Counted from the stretch's first letter, positions 17,376 to 25,241 are shown. The stretch is 64,000 bases of DNA from Pseudomonas sp. DTU12.3 (GCF_004124275.1 NZ_CP027218.1:4033501-4097500); one strand, 5' to 3'. Translations and numbers: made by a program. The notes: a model not told the origin generated them from the sequence alone.

Positions 17376-17891
17376 ATGCCCTACACGTTCATCACCCTGC
17401 CCTCGCCGGTCGGCGAGCTGAAGCTGGTCGCGAACGGCGCACGACTGGCGGCCATCCTCTGGGAAAACGACAAACCGAACCGCGTGCCCCTCGGGCCGAT
17501 GAGCGCAGCGCCGGACAATCCGATCCTGCTGAAAACCGCCCGGCAGCTCGAAGAATATTTTGCCGGTACGCGCGATTGCTTCGATCTTGAACTGGACTTC
17601 GCCGGCACTGCGTTTCAGAAACAGGTCTGGGCCGCATTGCTGACCATTCCGTTTGGCCAAACACGCACCTACAGCCAGATCGCCGCGCAGATCGGCAATC
17701 CTGCTGCGGTAAGAGCGGTGGGTGCGGCGAACGGGCGTAATCCGATCTCCATCGTCGCGCCGTGTCATCGGGTGATTGGCGCATCCGGAAAACTGACCGG
17801 GTTTGCCGGAGGCCTTGAGGCAAAAGAGCGGCTGTTGGTGCTTGAAGGTGGGCAGTGGCCAGGAACCACCGGACGTTTGGAAGGCTTCTAA
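17376..17891 (+). CDS. ogt: methylated-DNA-[protein]-cysteine S-methyltransferase, 171 aa
   Basis: Suicide repair protein that transfers alkyl groups from O6-alkylguanine to its own cysteine. The acceptor motif PCHRVIG is at 129-135 (Cys130), with the helix-turn-helix IPFGQTRTYSQIAAQIGNPAAVRAVGAANGRNP before it. Stand-alone Ogt type without the Ada regulatory domain. Start ATG 17376 has GGAG upstream; longer reading from 17253 is unsupported. Confidence 0.93.
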   Translation: MPYTFITLPSPVGELKLVANGARLAAILWENDKPNRVPLGPMSAAPDNPILLKTARQLEEYFAGTRDCFDLELDFAGTAFQKQVWAALLTIPFGQTRTYSQIAAQIGNPAAVRAVGAANGRNPISIVAPCHRVIGASGKLTGFAGGLEAKERLLVLEGGQWPGTTGRLEGF

Positions 17892-17930
17892 ATGTAGGAA
17901 CTGCCGCAGGCTGCGATCTTTTGATCTTGA
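17892..17930. repeat. single REP half-site
   Basis: ATGTAGGAACTGCCGCAGGC followed by TGCGATCTTTTGATC, one arm of the palindrome seen at 2714 without its partner. Confidence 0.75.
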
Positions 17931-17937
17931 CCAACCC

Positions 17938-17972
17938 ACAAAAAAGCCCGGCAGCGCTACCGGGCTTTTTGT
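17938..17972. terminator. bidirectional terminator between ogt and chitinase
   Basis: AAAAAAGCCCGGCAGCGCTA followed by CCGGGCTTTTTG; stem-loop flanked by A and T runs between convergent genes. Confidence 0.9.
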
Positions 17973-17976
17973 TCAC

Positions 17977-19041
17977 TTACCGCTGATGCGCAATACCCTC
18001 CACGAGCGCATCAAACGCCTGATCAGACAACCGCGCCCCATGAATCAGCGGCCCATAACGCCGGCTGAATTCCCAGTTGTACGGCACGCGATCCTTGCTG
18101 ACGCCGTTGTCCCAGTTGACCGACCAGGTCATCAAGCCTTTGATCGGATGCCCCTTGATCGCCAGACGCTTCAGCGCATTGCCGACCACGGTGTTATCGA
18201 TCACGTAACCGGTGGCAGCCGCATCATTGTTCGCTGGCAGACCGATGACGAACTTGTCCGCCGGGATTTTGGTGAAGCCACGCGTGCCGGTTACCAGACT
18301 TTCGGTCAGGTAATAGAGGAAGTCCTCCTTCAGCGCATCGTTGTTCTGCGCGATCCACGCGCCCGCACCGTTATTCGCTTCAGGCACCCAGACGCCGTCG
18401 CCACCCTGGTTGTAGAACTGCGGCGCGATGAAGTCGTAGTAGCCTTCCAGTGCCTGCAGGTAACCGACGTATTTGCCGTTACTGGTCAGGTAGGGAAACT
18501 CCGGGGCCATGCTGATGATGAAGTGCTTGCCCTGACCGGCGTAATGATCCCTGACCAGTTTCAGCGCAGCCGGCAGGACAGTCTTGTTGGCAGCGAAATC
18601 AATCGCGCTCTGTTCAAGATCGATGTCCAGACCATCGAAGCCATAGGTTTCCACCAGCCGGATGATCTCGTTGGCCAGCGGTTGTTCCTGGCCGGCGCGC
18701 AGCTCGATGTGCGCATCGGCACCGCCGAGGGAAATCAGCACCGCCCGCCCCTGACTGTTGAGCACACCGACCTGGCGGCGAAACTCGGCATCGGAGACAT
18801 TGAACGGTTTGAAGGTCGGAATCCCGCGGCCCTTCATGAAGGCTACCGCAACCACGTTGTACTCCTTGGGCACCTCTTCAAGCGCGAGGCTGGCGAAACG
18901 GCCTTGACGATAACCATCGCTCGGCCCCGCCGGCCAGTTGTGCCAGAAGCCCATGAGGATCTTCTTGCCGGCAATGTCCGGCATCAGAGAGGCAGCATCG
19001 CTCGCCGCGTTGTGCATTAAAGAAAAGTCGATGTTTGACAT
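17977..19041 (-). CDS. GH18 chitinase without signal peptide, 354 aa
   Basis: Glycoside hydrolase family 18 catalytic domain with the motif DGLDIDLE at 136-143 (catalytic Glu143), SLGG at about 104-107, the MAPEFPYL and QFYNQ strands and a late MTWSVNWD strand. The protein starts MSNIDFSLMHNAASDAASLM with no hydrophobic leader and contains no cysteine at all. There is no chitin-binding or FnIII module. The second gene of a pair: it starts 41 bp after the LPMO stop. Its AAGGA ribosome site lies in the loop of a small hairpin touching the AUG. Export must be non-classical, or by lysis, if the enzyme works outside the cell. Confidence 0.93.
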   Translation of the reverse strand: MSNIDFSLMHNAASDAASLMPDIAGKKILMGFWHNWPAGPSDGYRQGRFASLALEEVPKEYNVVAVAFMKGRGIPTFKPFNVSDAEFRRQVGVLNSQGRAVLISLGGADAHIELRAGQEQPLANEIIRLVETYGFDGLDIDLEQSAIDFAANKTVLPAALKLVRDHYAGQGKHFIISMAPEFPYLTSNGKYVGYLQALEGYYDFIAPQFYNQGGDGVWVPEANNGAGAWIAQNNDALKEDFLYYLTESLVTGTRGFTKIPADKFVIGLPANNDAAATGYVIDNTVVGNALKRLAIKGHPIKGLMTWSVNWDNGVSKDRVPYNWEFSRRYGPLIHGARLSDQAFDALVEGIAHQR

Positions 19042-19059
19042 GTTCTAATCCTTCAGAAC
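19042..19059 (-). promoter_or_regulatory. hairpin holding the chitinase ribosome site
   Basis: In the mRNA: GUUCU-GAAGGAUU-AGAAC followed directly by AUG. The AAGGA ribosome site is in the loop, so it is single-stranded and flanked by a stem: the layout of an RsmA/RsmE (CsrA) target. Confidence 0.55.
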
Positions 19060-19082
19060 GTGTGGATTTGGCGTTACGAACG

Positions 19083-19718
19083 CTATTTGAAGTCGACGTC
19101 AAAAGCCTGATAGAAGGCGTTGCCAGTGTTGGCGACGATCCACATCAGCACGATAACGTGATGACCCTTTTTATTGGCCGGTAGTTTCACCGCGTGATTG
19201 ACCTTGGCCTTCAGCTCGTTCGGATAGCTGTAGTAAGGCACCTGCGGGTAGAAATCCTCGAAGAACGGTTGGGTTTCCAGTTCCGCGCGGGTGATGCGTT
19301 GTTTCGGGTCCCAGCCATCCTTGGTGATCAGCCAGCGATAGCCGCGAGTGGTGTGCGGCGCGGTGTATTCCCATTTGATTTCGAGGGTCTGCCCCGGGGT
19401 GACGTTAAGCAGCGGCCAGGTGAACGGGCGAGCGAGCTTCTTGCTCATTTCCTCGCTGGTGAAGTTCACGCAGTCACGGGCATCGGTCTTGCCACCGCTG
19501 AGAATGTAGCCGTCGGCCGGCGGCGTGACACTGTCAGAGTCAGTCTGATACGGCGCCGGGAAAGGTCCCGCCGTCAGTGCCGGGAAGTTCTTGCCACCTT
19601 CCATCTCGTTGACCTGCCAGGCACCGAGCAATCCTTGCTCGATGGCAACCGCACCGCGGCTGGCAGGGGAAATGACACGACCGTGTCGCAGTTGGGTTAG
19701 TGCTTGTGGTTGATTCAT
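19083..19718 (-). CDS. AA10 lytic polysaccharide monooxygenase (chitin-binding protein) lacking a classical signal peptide, 211 aa
   Basis: Copper enzyme that oxidatively breaks crystalline chitin. It aligns along its length with Serratia CBP21 as I recall it: HGRVISPASRGA (copper-brace His12), YTAPHTTRGYRWLITKDGW (second brace His122), and NAFYQAFDVDF (axial Phe202). In secreted AA10 proteins the first His is exposed by signal peptidase. Here only MNQPQALTQLR precedes it, with no hydrophobic segment or Tat motif. Only one Cys (Cys83) is present, so the family's usual disulfides are missing. Start ATG 19718 is chosen over GTG 19727 because GGAG lies 8 nt before it. First gene of an operon with the chitinase. 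Confidence 0.93.
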   Translation of the reverse strand: MNQPQALTQLRHGRVISPASRGAVAIEQGLLGAWQVNEMEGGKNFPALTAGPFPAPYQTDSDSVTPPADGYILSGGKTDARDCVNFTSEEMSKKLARPFTWPLLNVTPGQTLEIKWEYTAPHTTRGYRWLITKDGWDPKQRITRAELETQPFFEDFYPQVPYYSYPNELKAKVNHAVKLPANKKGHHVIVLMWIVANTGNAFYQAFDVDFK

Positions 19719-19765
19719 GTTTTTCACTCCGTTGATTTAAGAACTCTCCTGTCCGAGGAGAGGCC
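19719..19765 (-). promoter_or_regulatory. 5' UTR hairpin of the LPMO-chitinase operon with GGA loop
   Basis: In the mRNA: CUCUCCU-CGGAC-AGGAGAG (perfect 7-bp stem, GGA in a 5-nt loop), 16-18 nt upstream of a second GGA in the ribosome site ACGGAG. Two GGA motifs, one in a loop and one at the ribosome site, are the pattern of Gac/Rsm-controlled mRNAs. Confidence 0.55.
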
Positions 19766-19886
19766 TTCAAGCTAACGGAGGGGTATTTTTTGTCCATCGG
19801 CGCTTTTGTCGCAGCACGACGTGCAAAACCACTGAAACGGCGAAAACACTGGATAGATAAACAGTACATTGCAACGATTCGTACCT

Positions 19887-19912
19887 GACGTGTAGCCAAA
19901 GGCGTACACGTC
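19887..19912. promoter_or_regulatory. 8-10-8 inverted repeat upstream of the LPMO gene
   Basis: GACGTGTA-N10-TACACGTC, perfect arms, about 170 bp upstream of the LPMO start and just past the end of the hemerythrin gene. It lacks a T-run, so an operator is more likely than a terminator. Confidence 0.45.
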
Positions 19913-19939
19913 GATGTTACGAAATCTTGCATTCACCCA

Positions 19940-20377
19940 TCACGGCAACTGCGCCTTGAACTCCTTTTCGTATTGCCCGGCGAGCTGCTCTTTCTGCTTT
20001 TCGTTGAGCAGTTTGCCGGCCATCTGAAAGAACTTCTGCTCTTCTTCCTTGAGATGGTGATGGACCTTTTCCGAGAGTTTTTTCGCCGTGGCCAGCCACG
20101 CGGGGCTGGACATCTCGGTCTCGTCGAGTTCTTCCATCATCTCGTCCATTTCATGGTGTTCGGAAATCGCGTGACGGCTGAGATCGACGCCGTTGTCGAA
20201 CTCCATCAACGGGATGTAGAAGTGCCGTTCTTCGGCGGTTTCATGAGCTTGCAGTTCAGCCTTGAGCTGTTTGTAGGCCTCGACCCGTTCCGGCGTGTCA
20301 CCGCTGGTCTCGATCAGGGTTTTGACGTAGCTGCGCTGGCGGTCGTGGCTTTCGCGAAGGGCTTCGAAAATGTTCAT
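19940..20377 (-). CDS. hemerythrin-domain protein, 145 aa
   Basis: Four-helix HHE cation-binding protein. Likely iron ligands: His11 (LRESHDRQR), the HETAEERHFYIPL cluster, HAISEHHEMDEMM and HHHLKEEEQKFF. Such proteins bind a diiron centre and act in oxygen, NO or iron sensing or storage. Cytoplasmic. Monocistronic as far as I can see. Confidence 0.9.
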   Translation of the reverse strand: MNIFEALRESHDRQRSYVKTLIETSGDTPERVEAYKQLKAELQAHETAEERHFYIPLMEFDNGVDLSRHAISEHHEMDEMMEELDETEMSSPAWLATAKKLSEKVHHHLKEEEQKFFQMAGKLLNEKQKEQLAGQYEKEFKAQLP

Positions 20378-20525
20378 GGGATGTCCTCATCAACCGCGTG
20401 CTGGAATGACGCTGTAAAGGCTAGACCCCGGCGTGAGAGCGGCAGTTCCACCGAGTTGAAGAAGCGTTTGGAAGATGGCCGTCGGGCGGGATAGGCTGTT
20501 GATTCAGACCACAAGGAAGTCATGC

Positions 20526-20951
20526 ATGAACTTGCATATCGAGTTGTCGCAGAACCCCACCGAAGAACAACGCAACGCGATTCTGGCGCCGTTGCGCGCG
20601 CATAACATCGCCCAGGCCGGCGCCTCGAAGAAGGAGCCGCTGGCGCTGTTGGTGCGCGACGAGCACGACGCGATTCTCGGCGGCCTGTATGGCCACACGT
20701 TCTATCGCTGGTTATTCATTGAGCTGCTGGCAGTGCCGGAGCAAGGGCGCGGCCAGGGCATCGGGTCAAAGTTGATGCAGATGGCCGAGGATTTTGCCCG
20801 GGACAACGATTGCGTCGGGATCTGGCTCGACACCTTTTCGTTTCAGGCGCCGGAGTTTTACCGCAAGGTGGGATTTAGCGAGTGTGGCGAGATTGTCGAT
20901 TATCCGCTGGGACACAAACGGCATTTCTTTCAGAAGCGGCTTATCGGTTGA
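20526..20951 (+). CDS. GNAT-family N-acetyltransferase, 141 aa
   Basis: Acetyl-CoA loop GRGQGIGSKLMQMAEDFARDN and the motif B end APEFYRKVGFSECGEIVDYPLGHKRHFFQKRL typical of a GNAT subgroup acting on small molecules. Start ATG 20526 is preceded by AGGAAG; an ATG at 20522 is out of frame. Confidence 0.88.
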   Translation: MNLHIELSQNPTEEQRNAILAPLRAHNIAQAGASKKEPLALLVRDEHDAILGGLYGHTFYRWLFIELLAVPEQGRGQGIGSKLMQMAEDFARDNDCVGIWLDTFSFQAPEFYRKVGFSECGEIVDYPLGHKRHFFQKRLIG

Positions 20952-20963
20952 ATTCAAGGGCCT

Positions 20964-21030
20964 CTTCGCGAGCAGGCTCGCTCCCACAATTGAAATGCAT
21001 TCCAATGTGGGAGCGAGCCTGCTCGCGAAA
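20964..21030. repeat. REP doublet, GGGAGCGAGCCTGCTCGCGA type
   Basis: TTCGCGAGCAGGCTCGCTCC and its inverted copy around a short CAATTGAAATGCATTCCAAT centre. Confidence 0.9.
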
Positions 21031-21053
21031 GCGGCAAAAGTATCACTGCATCG

Positions 21054-21404
21054 TTACAGGCAGGTCGCCAACGCCGCCAGGCGCCGCTTGGCAACAAAAT
21101 CATCCTTCTGCGCGTAGTAATTCAAGGTCGTGCCCGACGCCTCGGTGATCACGTCGACAAACGACTCCGCCGAACGCGTATAGACCGTTGTCCCGCCAAG
21201 CTTGCGTGGCTCCAGATAAGCCGCCGCATCGACACCGAACACCGCCTCGTCCTGCCAGCCGAATTGCACGCACTGGGCCACGACTTTCTCGGCTTTGTCC
21301 GAGGTCAGTACTTTGTAAGGGGCTTGCGTGCGAGCATCGTTCATCGCCGAACCCGCGCAACCGCCCAGCATCGTCGCGGCCAGCGCTACCATCAGAATTC
21401 GCAT
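21054..21404 (-). CDS. small predicted lipoprotein, 116 aa
   Basis: Signal peptide with lipobox LGGC (Cys16), then a small alpha/beta domain with two further cysteines (AQCVQFGW, ATCL) that could pair. VQFGWQDEAVFGVDAAAYLEPRKLGG and TTLNYYAQ suggest an envelope protein of about 10 kDa. No function recognised. Confidence 0.82.
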   Translation of the reverse strand: MRILMVALAATMLGGCAGSAMNDARTQAPYKVLTSDKAEKVVAQCVQFGWQDEAVFGVDAAAYLEPRKLGGTTVYTRSAESFVDVITEASGTTLNYYAQKDDFVAKRRLAALATCL

Positions 21405-21538
21405 TGCATTCGCTCATTCAGAAAAAAGCGGACTGTATCACTGCAACGCGGGAAATCGTTCTGCTTTACTGCATTTATAGCGCGACACCTGCCCGCCGCT
21501 ACGGCAACCTAAGGACATCAGCCTCACAAGGAAAACCC

Positions 21539-21868
21539 ATGGCGCCTACCGACCAACGACATGAACACGCCCTGCAAGTATTTCTCGATGCCCGCCCCGA
21601 GCTGCGCGAAAGTCTCGATCATCTCAACCCGTTGCTGGCCCAGGCCAAGGGCGAAACCCAGGCGCAGTATCGCGAAGAACGCCTGCATGAAGCGTTTGAG
21701 GCCGAGGCGGAAAATCTCGGACTGTTTGCCTGGGAATTGACCTTGCAACTGACGGCTGATTCGCCCGAGGAATATCAGGCGCAACGCTTGGAAGTGCATC
21801 GGGAAGTGGCAGAAATGGCCGGGATGGATTGGCTGGAATATTGCGATTTGTATGGGATAGAACCGTAA
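21539..21868 (+). CDS. uncharacterised acidic 109-aa protein (DUF6388-like)
   Basis: Small, helical, Glu-rich protein without signal or membrane segment: HALQVFLDARPELRESLDHLNP..., FAWELTLQLTADSPEEYQAQRLEVHREVAEMAGMDWLEYCDLYGIEP. The second half matches my memory of the Pseudomonas family DUF6388. Start ATG 21539 has AAGGA 7 nt upstream. It precedes the YoaK-like gene by 25 bp, so the two may be co-transcribed. Confidence 0.75.
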   Translation: MAPTDQRHEHALQVFLDARPELRESLDHLNPLLAQAKGETQAQYREERLHEAFEAEAENLGLFAWELTLQLTADSPEEYQAQRLEVHREVAEMAGMDWLEYCDLYGIEP

Positions 21869-21893
21869 CCGCCGCTCAAGGACACCTGCACCG

Positions 21894-22598
21894 ATGCTGC
21901 CATCCGCCTCGACTCATCGCGCCAGCCCTGGCCATCTGCACACGCAAAAGTGGCGCGGCCGCGTGGGTCTGGCACTGGTGGCGAGCCTGTCGGTACTGGC
22001 CGGAATGACCGATGCAATCGGCTTCATGGCCAGCGGCGACTTCGTCTCGTTCATGAGCGGAAATACTACCCGACTGGCCGTGGCAATCAGCGTTGGTGAC
22101 ATCGGACTGACCATGCGCCTGGTGATTCTTGTCGCCACGTTCGTGGTCGGTAACACCTTGGGGGTTGTCGTGGCGCGTCTGGCCGGACGACGCGCGCTGC
22201 CGCTTTTGCTGTGCATCGCCACCCTGCTCTGTGCGGCGGCAGCCTGGCCGTATGACACGCAACTGCCGGCATTGCTCGCAGCGATCATTGCGATGGGCAT
22301 GCTCAACGCGTCGGTCGAAGAAGTGAATGGTTTACCGGTCGGACTCACCTATGTCACCGGCGCGTTGTCGCGATTCGGACGCGGACTGGGCCGCTGGATG
22401 CTTGGCGAACGGCGCAGCGGCTGGCGGGTGCAACTGGTGCCGTGGAGCGGGATGTTTATCGGCGCGATTCTCGGAGCGGTGCTGGAACATCATTTCGGAC
22501 TCAAGGCGATGTTTGCCAGCGGTTTGCTGGCCGCGATGATCGGGCTGCTCTCGCTGAAAATCCCGCGGCGCTGGCAACTGGGCTACATGCCCCGCTAA
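21894..22598 (+). CDS. YoaK/DUF1275-family membrane protein, 234 aa
   Basis: Six to seven predicted helices. The family pattern AGMTDAIGFMASGDFVSFMSGNTTRLAVAIS near the N-terminus and NGLPVGLTYVTGALSRFGRGLGRWM are clear. The function of the family is not known; a transporter role has been suggested. Cytoplasmic N-terminus of about 25 residues. Confidence 0.88.
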   Translation: MLPSASTHRASPGHLHTQKWRGRVGLALVASLSVLAGMTDAIGFMASGDFVSFMSGNTTRLAVAISVGDIGLTMRLVILVATFVVGNTLGVVVARLAGRRALPLLLCIATLLCAAAAWPYDTQLPALLAAIIAMGMLNASVEEVNGLPVGLTYVTGALSRFGRGLGRWMLGERRSGWRVQLVPWSGMFIGAILGAVLEHHFGLKAMFASGLLAAMIGLLSLKIPRRWQLGYMPR

Positions 22599-22608
22599 CC
22601 GCAAATCC

Positions 22609-22703
22609 CCTGTAGGCGCTGACGAGCGAAACGGGCTGCGATCTTTTGATCTGGTTTTTTAAAATCAAGATCAACAGATCGCAACGTGCCGCAGCGCCTA
22701 CAG
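22609..22703. repeat. REP palindrome (variant arms)
   Basis: CTGTAGGCGCTGACGAGCGA...GATC and the inverted GATCGCAACGTGCCGCAGCG CCTACAG; arms have diverged from each other more than in the other copies. Confidence 0.8.
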
Positions 22704-22776
22704 GGATCGGGTTTGCGCGATCCTTTGGCGGCCGCAATGCTTTATCATGGCCGCAGTTTTGCTGATCGAGTCCGTC

Positions 22777-23169
22777 ATGAAGTTCGCCATCGCGCTGTTT
22801 TCCGCCGCCCACGCGCCCTCCTCGCGCCGCGCCCTGCTGTTCGCGCAGGCTGCGCTGGCCGGTGGGCATGAAATTGTCCGGTTGTTTTTCTATCAGGACG
22901 GCGTCTACAACGCCTCGGACGCGGTGGTCTCGCCGCAGGACGAACTCGACCTGCCCAAGCAGTGGCGCACATTCATCAGTGAGCAAAAGCTCGACGGCGT
23001 GGTGTGTATCGCTGCTGCCCTGCGTCGTGGTGTGTTGAACAATGAGGAAGCCAAGCGTTATCAGCGTGAAGCCGTCTCAGTCAGCGCGCCGTGGGAGTTG
23101 TCCGGCCTCGGTCAGTTGCACGACGCGGTGCAAGACGCCGACCGTCTGATCTGCTTCGGAGGTGCGTAA
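22777..23169 (+). CDS. tusD: sulfurtransferase complex subunit TusD, 130 aa
   Basis: DsrE-like subunit of the TusBCD complex, which takes persulfide sulfur from TusA and passes it to TusE for 2-thiolation of tRNA wobble uridine by MnmA. The likely active cysteine is in LDGVVCIAAALRRGV. Start ATG 22777 (MKFAIALFSAAH) matches the family. First gene of the tus operon. Confidence 0.93.
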   Translation: MKFAIALFSAAHAPSSRRALLFAQAALAGGHEIVRLFFYQDGVYNASDAVVSPQDELDLPKQWRTFISEQKLDGVVCIAAALRRGVLNNEEAKRYQREAVSVSAPWELSGLGQLHDAVQDADRLICFGGA

Positions 23170-23170
23170 C

Positions 23171-23527
23171 ATGGCCAAATCCCTGCTGCTCATCAGCCGC
23201 CAATCGCCATGGTCCGGCCCGGCTGCCCGCGAAGCGCTGGACATCGTCCTCGCCGGTGGCGCCTTCGATCTGCCGATCGGTCTGCTGTTTCTCGATGACG
23301 GTGTGTTGCAACTCGCTGCCGGGCAGAACGCCAAGGCCCTGCAACAGAAAGATCTCAGCGCCAACCTGCAAGCGCTGCCGATGTTTGGTGTAGAAGAGTT
23401 GTTCTACTGCGCCGACAGCGCCAGCGCCCGTGGCCTCGACCAGTTGTCGCTGGACGAAGCGCAGGCGCTGGCCGCCGAGCAAATCACCGCCCTTATTGAC
23501 CGTTACGACCAAGTGATCACCCTCTGA
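23171..23527 (+). CDS. tusC: sulfurtransferase complex subunit TusC, 118 aa
   Basis: DsrF-like: SLLLISRQSPWSGPAAREALDIVLAGGAFDLPIGLLFLDDGVLQL is the family N-terminus. Starts 1 bp after tusD ends and its stop overlaps the tusB start by one base (TGATG), indicating translational coupling. Confidence 0.93.
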   Translation: MAKSLLLISRQSPWSGPAAREALDIVLAGGAFDLPIGLLFLDDGVLQLAAGQNAKALQQKDLSANLQALPMFGVEELFYCADSASARGLDQLSLDEAQALAAEQITALIDRYDQVITL

Positions 23528-23820
23528 TGTCGACTTTGCACGTGTTGTCTCATTCCCCGTTCGGCGACGATCGCTTGAACAGTTGCCTGCGCATCATCGG
23601 CAATGCAGACGCGTTGCTGCTGTCCGGCGACGCGGCTTATGCGTTGCAACCCGGCACTGCGCCGTTTAATGCGCTGCAAAGCCGTCAGGTGAAACTGTTC
23701 ATCCTCGCGGAAGACGCGCAGGCCCGCGCCATCGAGATCCCGGACTGGGCCGACCCCATCGATTACCCGGCCTTCGTCGAGCTGTCGACCCACCACGACA
23801 AGGTTAATAGCTGGCTATGA
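23527..23820 (+). CDS. tusB: sulfurtransferase complex subunit TusB, 97 aa
   Basis: DsrH-like small subunit (LHVLSHSPFGDDRLNSCLRIIGNADALLLSGDAAYAL). Overlaps tusC by 1 base and tusE by 4. The usual 95-aa length is kept. Confidence 0.92.
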   Translation: MSTLHVLSHSPFGDDRLNSCLRIIGNADALLLSGDAAYALQPGTAPFNALQSRQVKLFILAEDAQARAIEIPDWADPIDYPAFVELSTHHDKVNSWL

Positions 23821-24152
23821 ATTCGATCACCGTCGGCGCCCGCGCCATCGAACTGGACAAGGACGGTTTTCTGGTCGACTTGAGCGACTGGTCGGCCGAC
23901 GTCGCCAGCGCCCTCGCCGCCGCAGAAGAGATCGAGTTGAAGCCTGAACACTGGGAAGTCCTCGAACTGCTGCGCAGCTTCTATGCAGAATTCCAGCTGT
24001 CGCCGGCCACACGTCCGCTGATCAAGTACACCGCGCTGAAACTCGGCCCGGATAAAGGCAACAGCCTGCACCTGAACCGACTGTTCAAAGGCACCCCTGC
24101 CAAACTCGCCGCGAAACTGGCGGGCCTGCCCAAACCGACGAATTGCTTATGA
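23817..24152 (+). CDS. tusE: sulfur carrier protein TusE (DsrC-like), 111 aa
   Basis: DsrC/TusE fold with DKDGFLVDLSDWSADVASALAAAEEIELKPEHWEVLELLRSFYAEFQLSPATRPLIKY. The conserved penultimate cysteine (PTNCL, Cys110) on the flexible C-terminal arm accepts sulfur from TusD and delivers it to MnmA (present at 46069). The second DsrC cysteine of sulfur oxidisers is absent, consistent with TusE. Confidence 0.95.
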   Translation: MNSITVGARAIELDKDGFLVDLSDWSADVASALAAAEEIELKPEHWEVLELLRSFYAEFQLSPATRPLIKYTALKLGPDKGNSLHLNRLFKGTPAKLAAKLAGLPKPTNCL

Positions 24153-25150
24153 CCGACTTTCCAGCGCTGACCCTCGAAACACCCGCCGAGCACCCGTTCG
24201 CCCAATTCGTGCGCATTCTCGGCAAGGGTAAACGCGGCGCTCGCGACCTGACCCGCGAAGAGGCTCGCGAGGCGATGGGCATGGTCCTCGACGACAAGGT
24301 CGAAGACACTCAGCTCGGCGCCTTTCTGATGTTGCTGCGGCACAAGGAAGAAAGCGCCGAGGAAATGGCCGGTTTCACCGAAGCCCTGCGCGCACGTTTG
24401 CAGGCGCCGGCCTTGAATGTCGATCTGGACTGGCCGACCTATGCCGGCAAGAAGCGCCATCTGCCGTGGTATCTGCTGGCGGCCAAGTGCCTGGCGCAGA
24501 ACGGCCTGCGCATTTTCATGCACGGCGGCGGCGCGCACACCGCCGGGCGCCTGTATAGCGAACAACTGCTCGGCGAGCTGAACATTGCGTTGTGCCGCAA
24601 TTGGCAGCAGGTTGGCACGGCGCTGGATAACGGTGGCCTGGCGTTCATGCCGCTGGTGGACTGGGCGCCGCAACTGCAAAAGATGATCGACCTGCGCAAT
24701 ACGCTGGGCCTGCGCTCACCGATTCATTCGCTGGCGCGGATTCTCAATCCGCTGGGCGCACGTTGCGGGCTGCAAAGCATCTTCCACCCGGGCTATCAGG
24801 CTGTGCACCGCGATGCCAGCGGTCTGCTTGGCGACACGGCGATTGTGGTCAAGGGCGACGGCGGCGAAATCGAGATCAACCCGGATGCCGACAGTCACCT
24901 TTACGGTACTACCGGCGGCGAGAGCTGGGACGAGGAATGGCCGCAACTGTCGGCGCAACGTCACGTCAAACCGGCCTCGCTGGAGGTCGAACACCTGAAG
25001 GCCGTGTGGCGCGGCGACGTGGTCGACAGCTACCCGCAAATGGCCCTGATTGCGACCATGGCCCTGGCATTGCGCGGTCTCGGTCAAAACCGTGAACAGG
25101 CTTTCGCCACCGCCGAGCAATATTGGGCCGCCCGGGACAAATCGATTTAA
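24149..25150 (+). CDS. ybiB: YbiB/TrpD2-family DNA-binding protein, 333 aa
   Basis: Anthranilate phosphoribosyltransferase fold (FAQFVRILGKGKRGARDLTREEAREAMGMVLDDKVEDTQLGAFLMLLRHKEESAEEMAGF). The TrpD substrate loops are altered. E. coli YbiB, the family model, binds nucleic acids rather than making PRA. Start ATG 24149 overlaps the tusE stop as ATGA, so it is translationally coupled to the sulfur relay genes. Confidence 0.88.
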   Translation: MTDFPALTLETPAEHPFAQFVRILGKGKRGARDLTREEAREAMGMVLDDKVEDTQLGAFLMLLRHKEESAEEMAGFTEALRARLQAPALNVDLDWPTYAGKKRHLPWYLLAAKCLAQNGLRIFMHGGGAHTAGRLYSEQLLGELNIALCRNWQQVGTALDNGGLAFMPLVDWAPQLQKMIDLRNTLGLRSPIHSLARILNPLGARCGLQSIFHPGYQAVHRDASGLLGDTAIVVKGDGGEIEINPDADSHLYGTTGGESWDEEWPQLSAQRHVKPASLEVEHLKAVWRGDVVDSYPQMALIATMALALRGLGQNREQAFATAEQYWAARDKSI

Positions 25151-25241
25151 CCGATCATTCACGCCCGATCTTTGCGCTTTTTGTTCGAACTCATCGGAAT
25201 AGACTCGACTCCAACGATTATTGGTTTACGGAGTCTTGATC

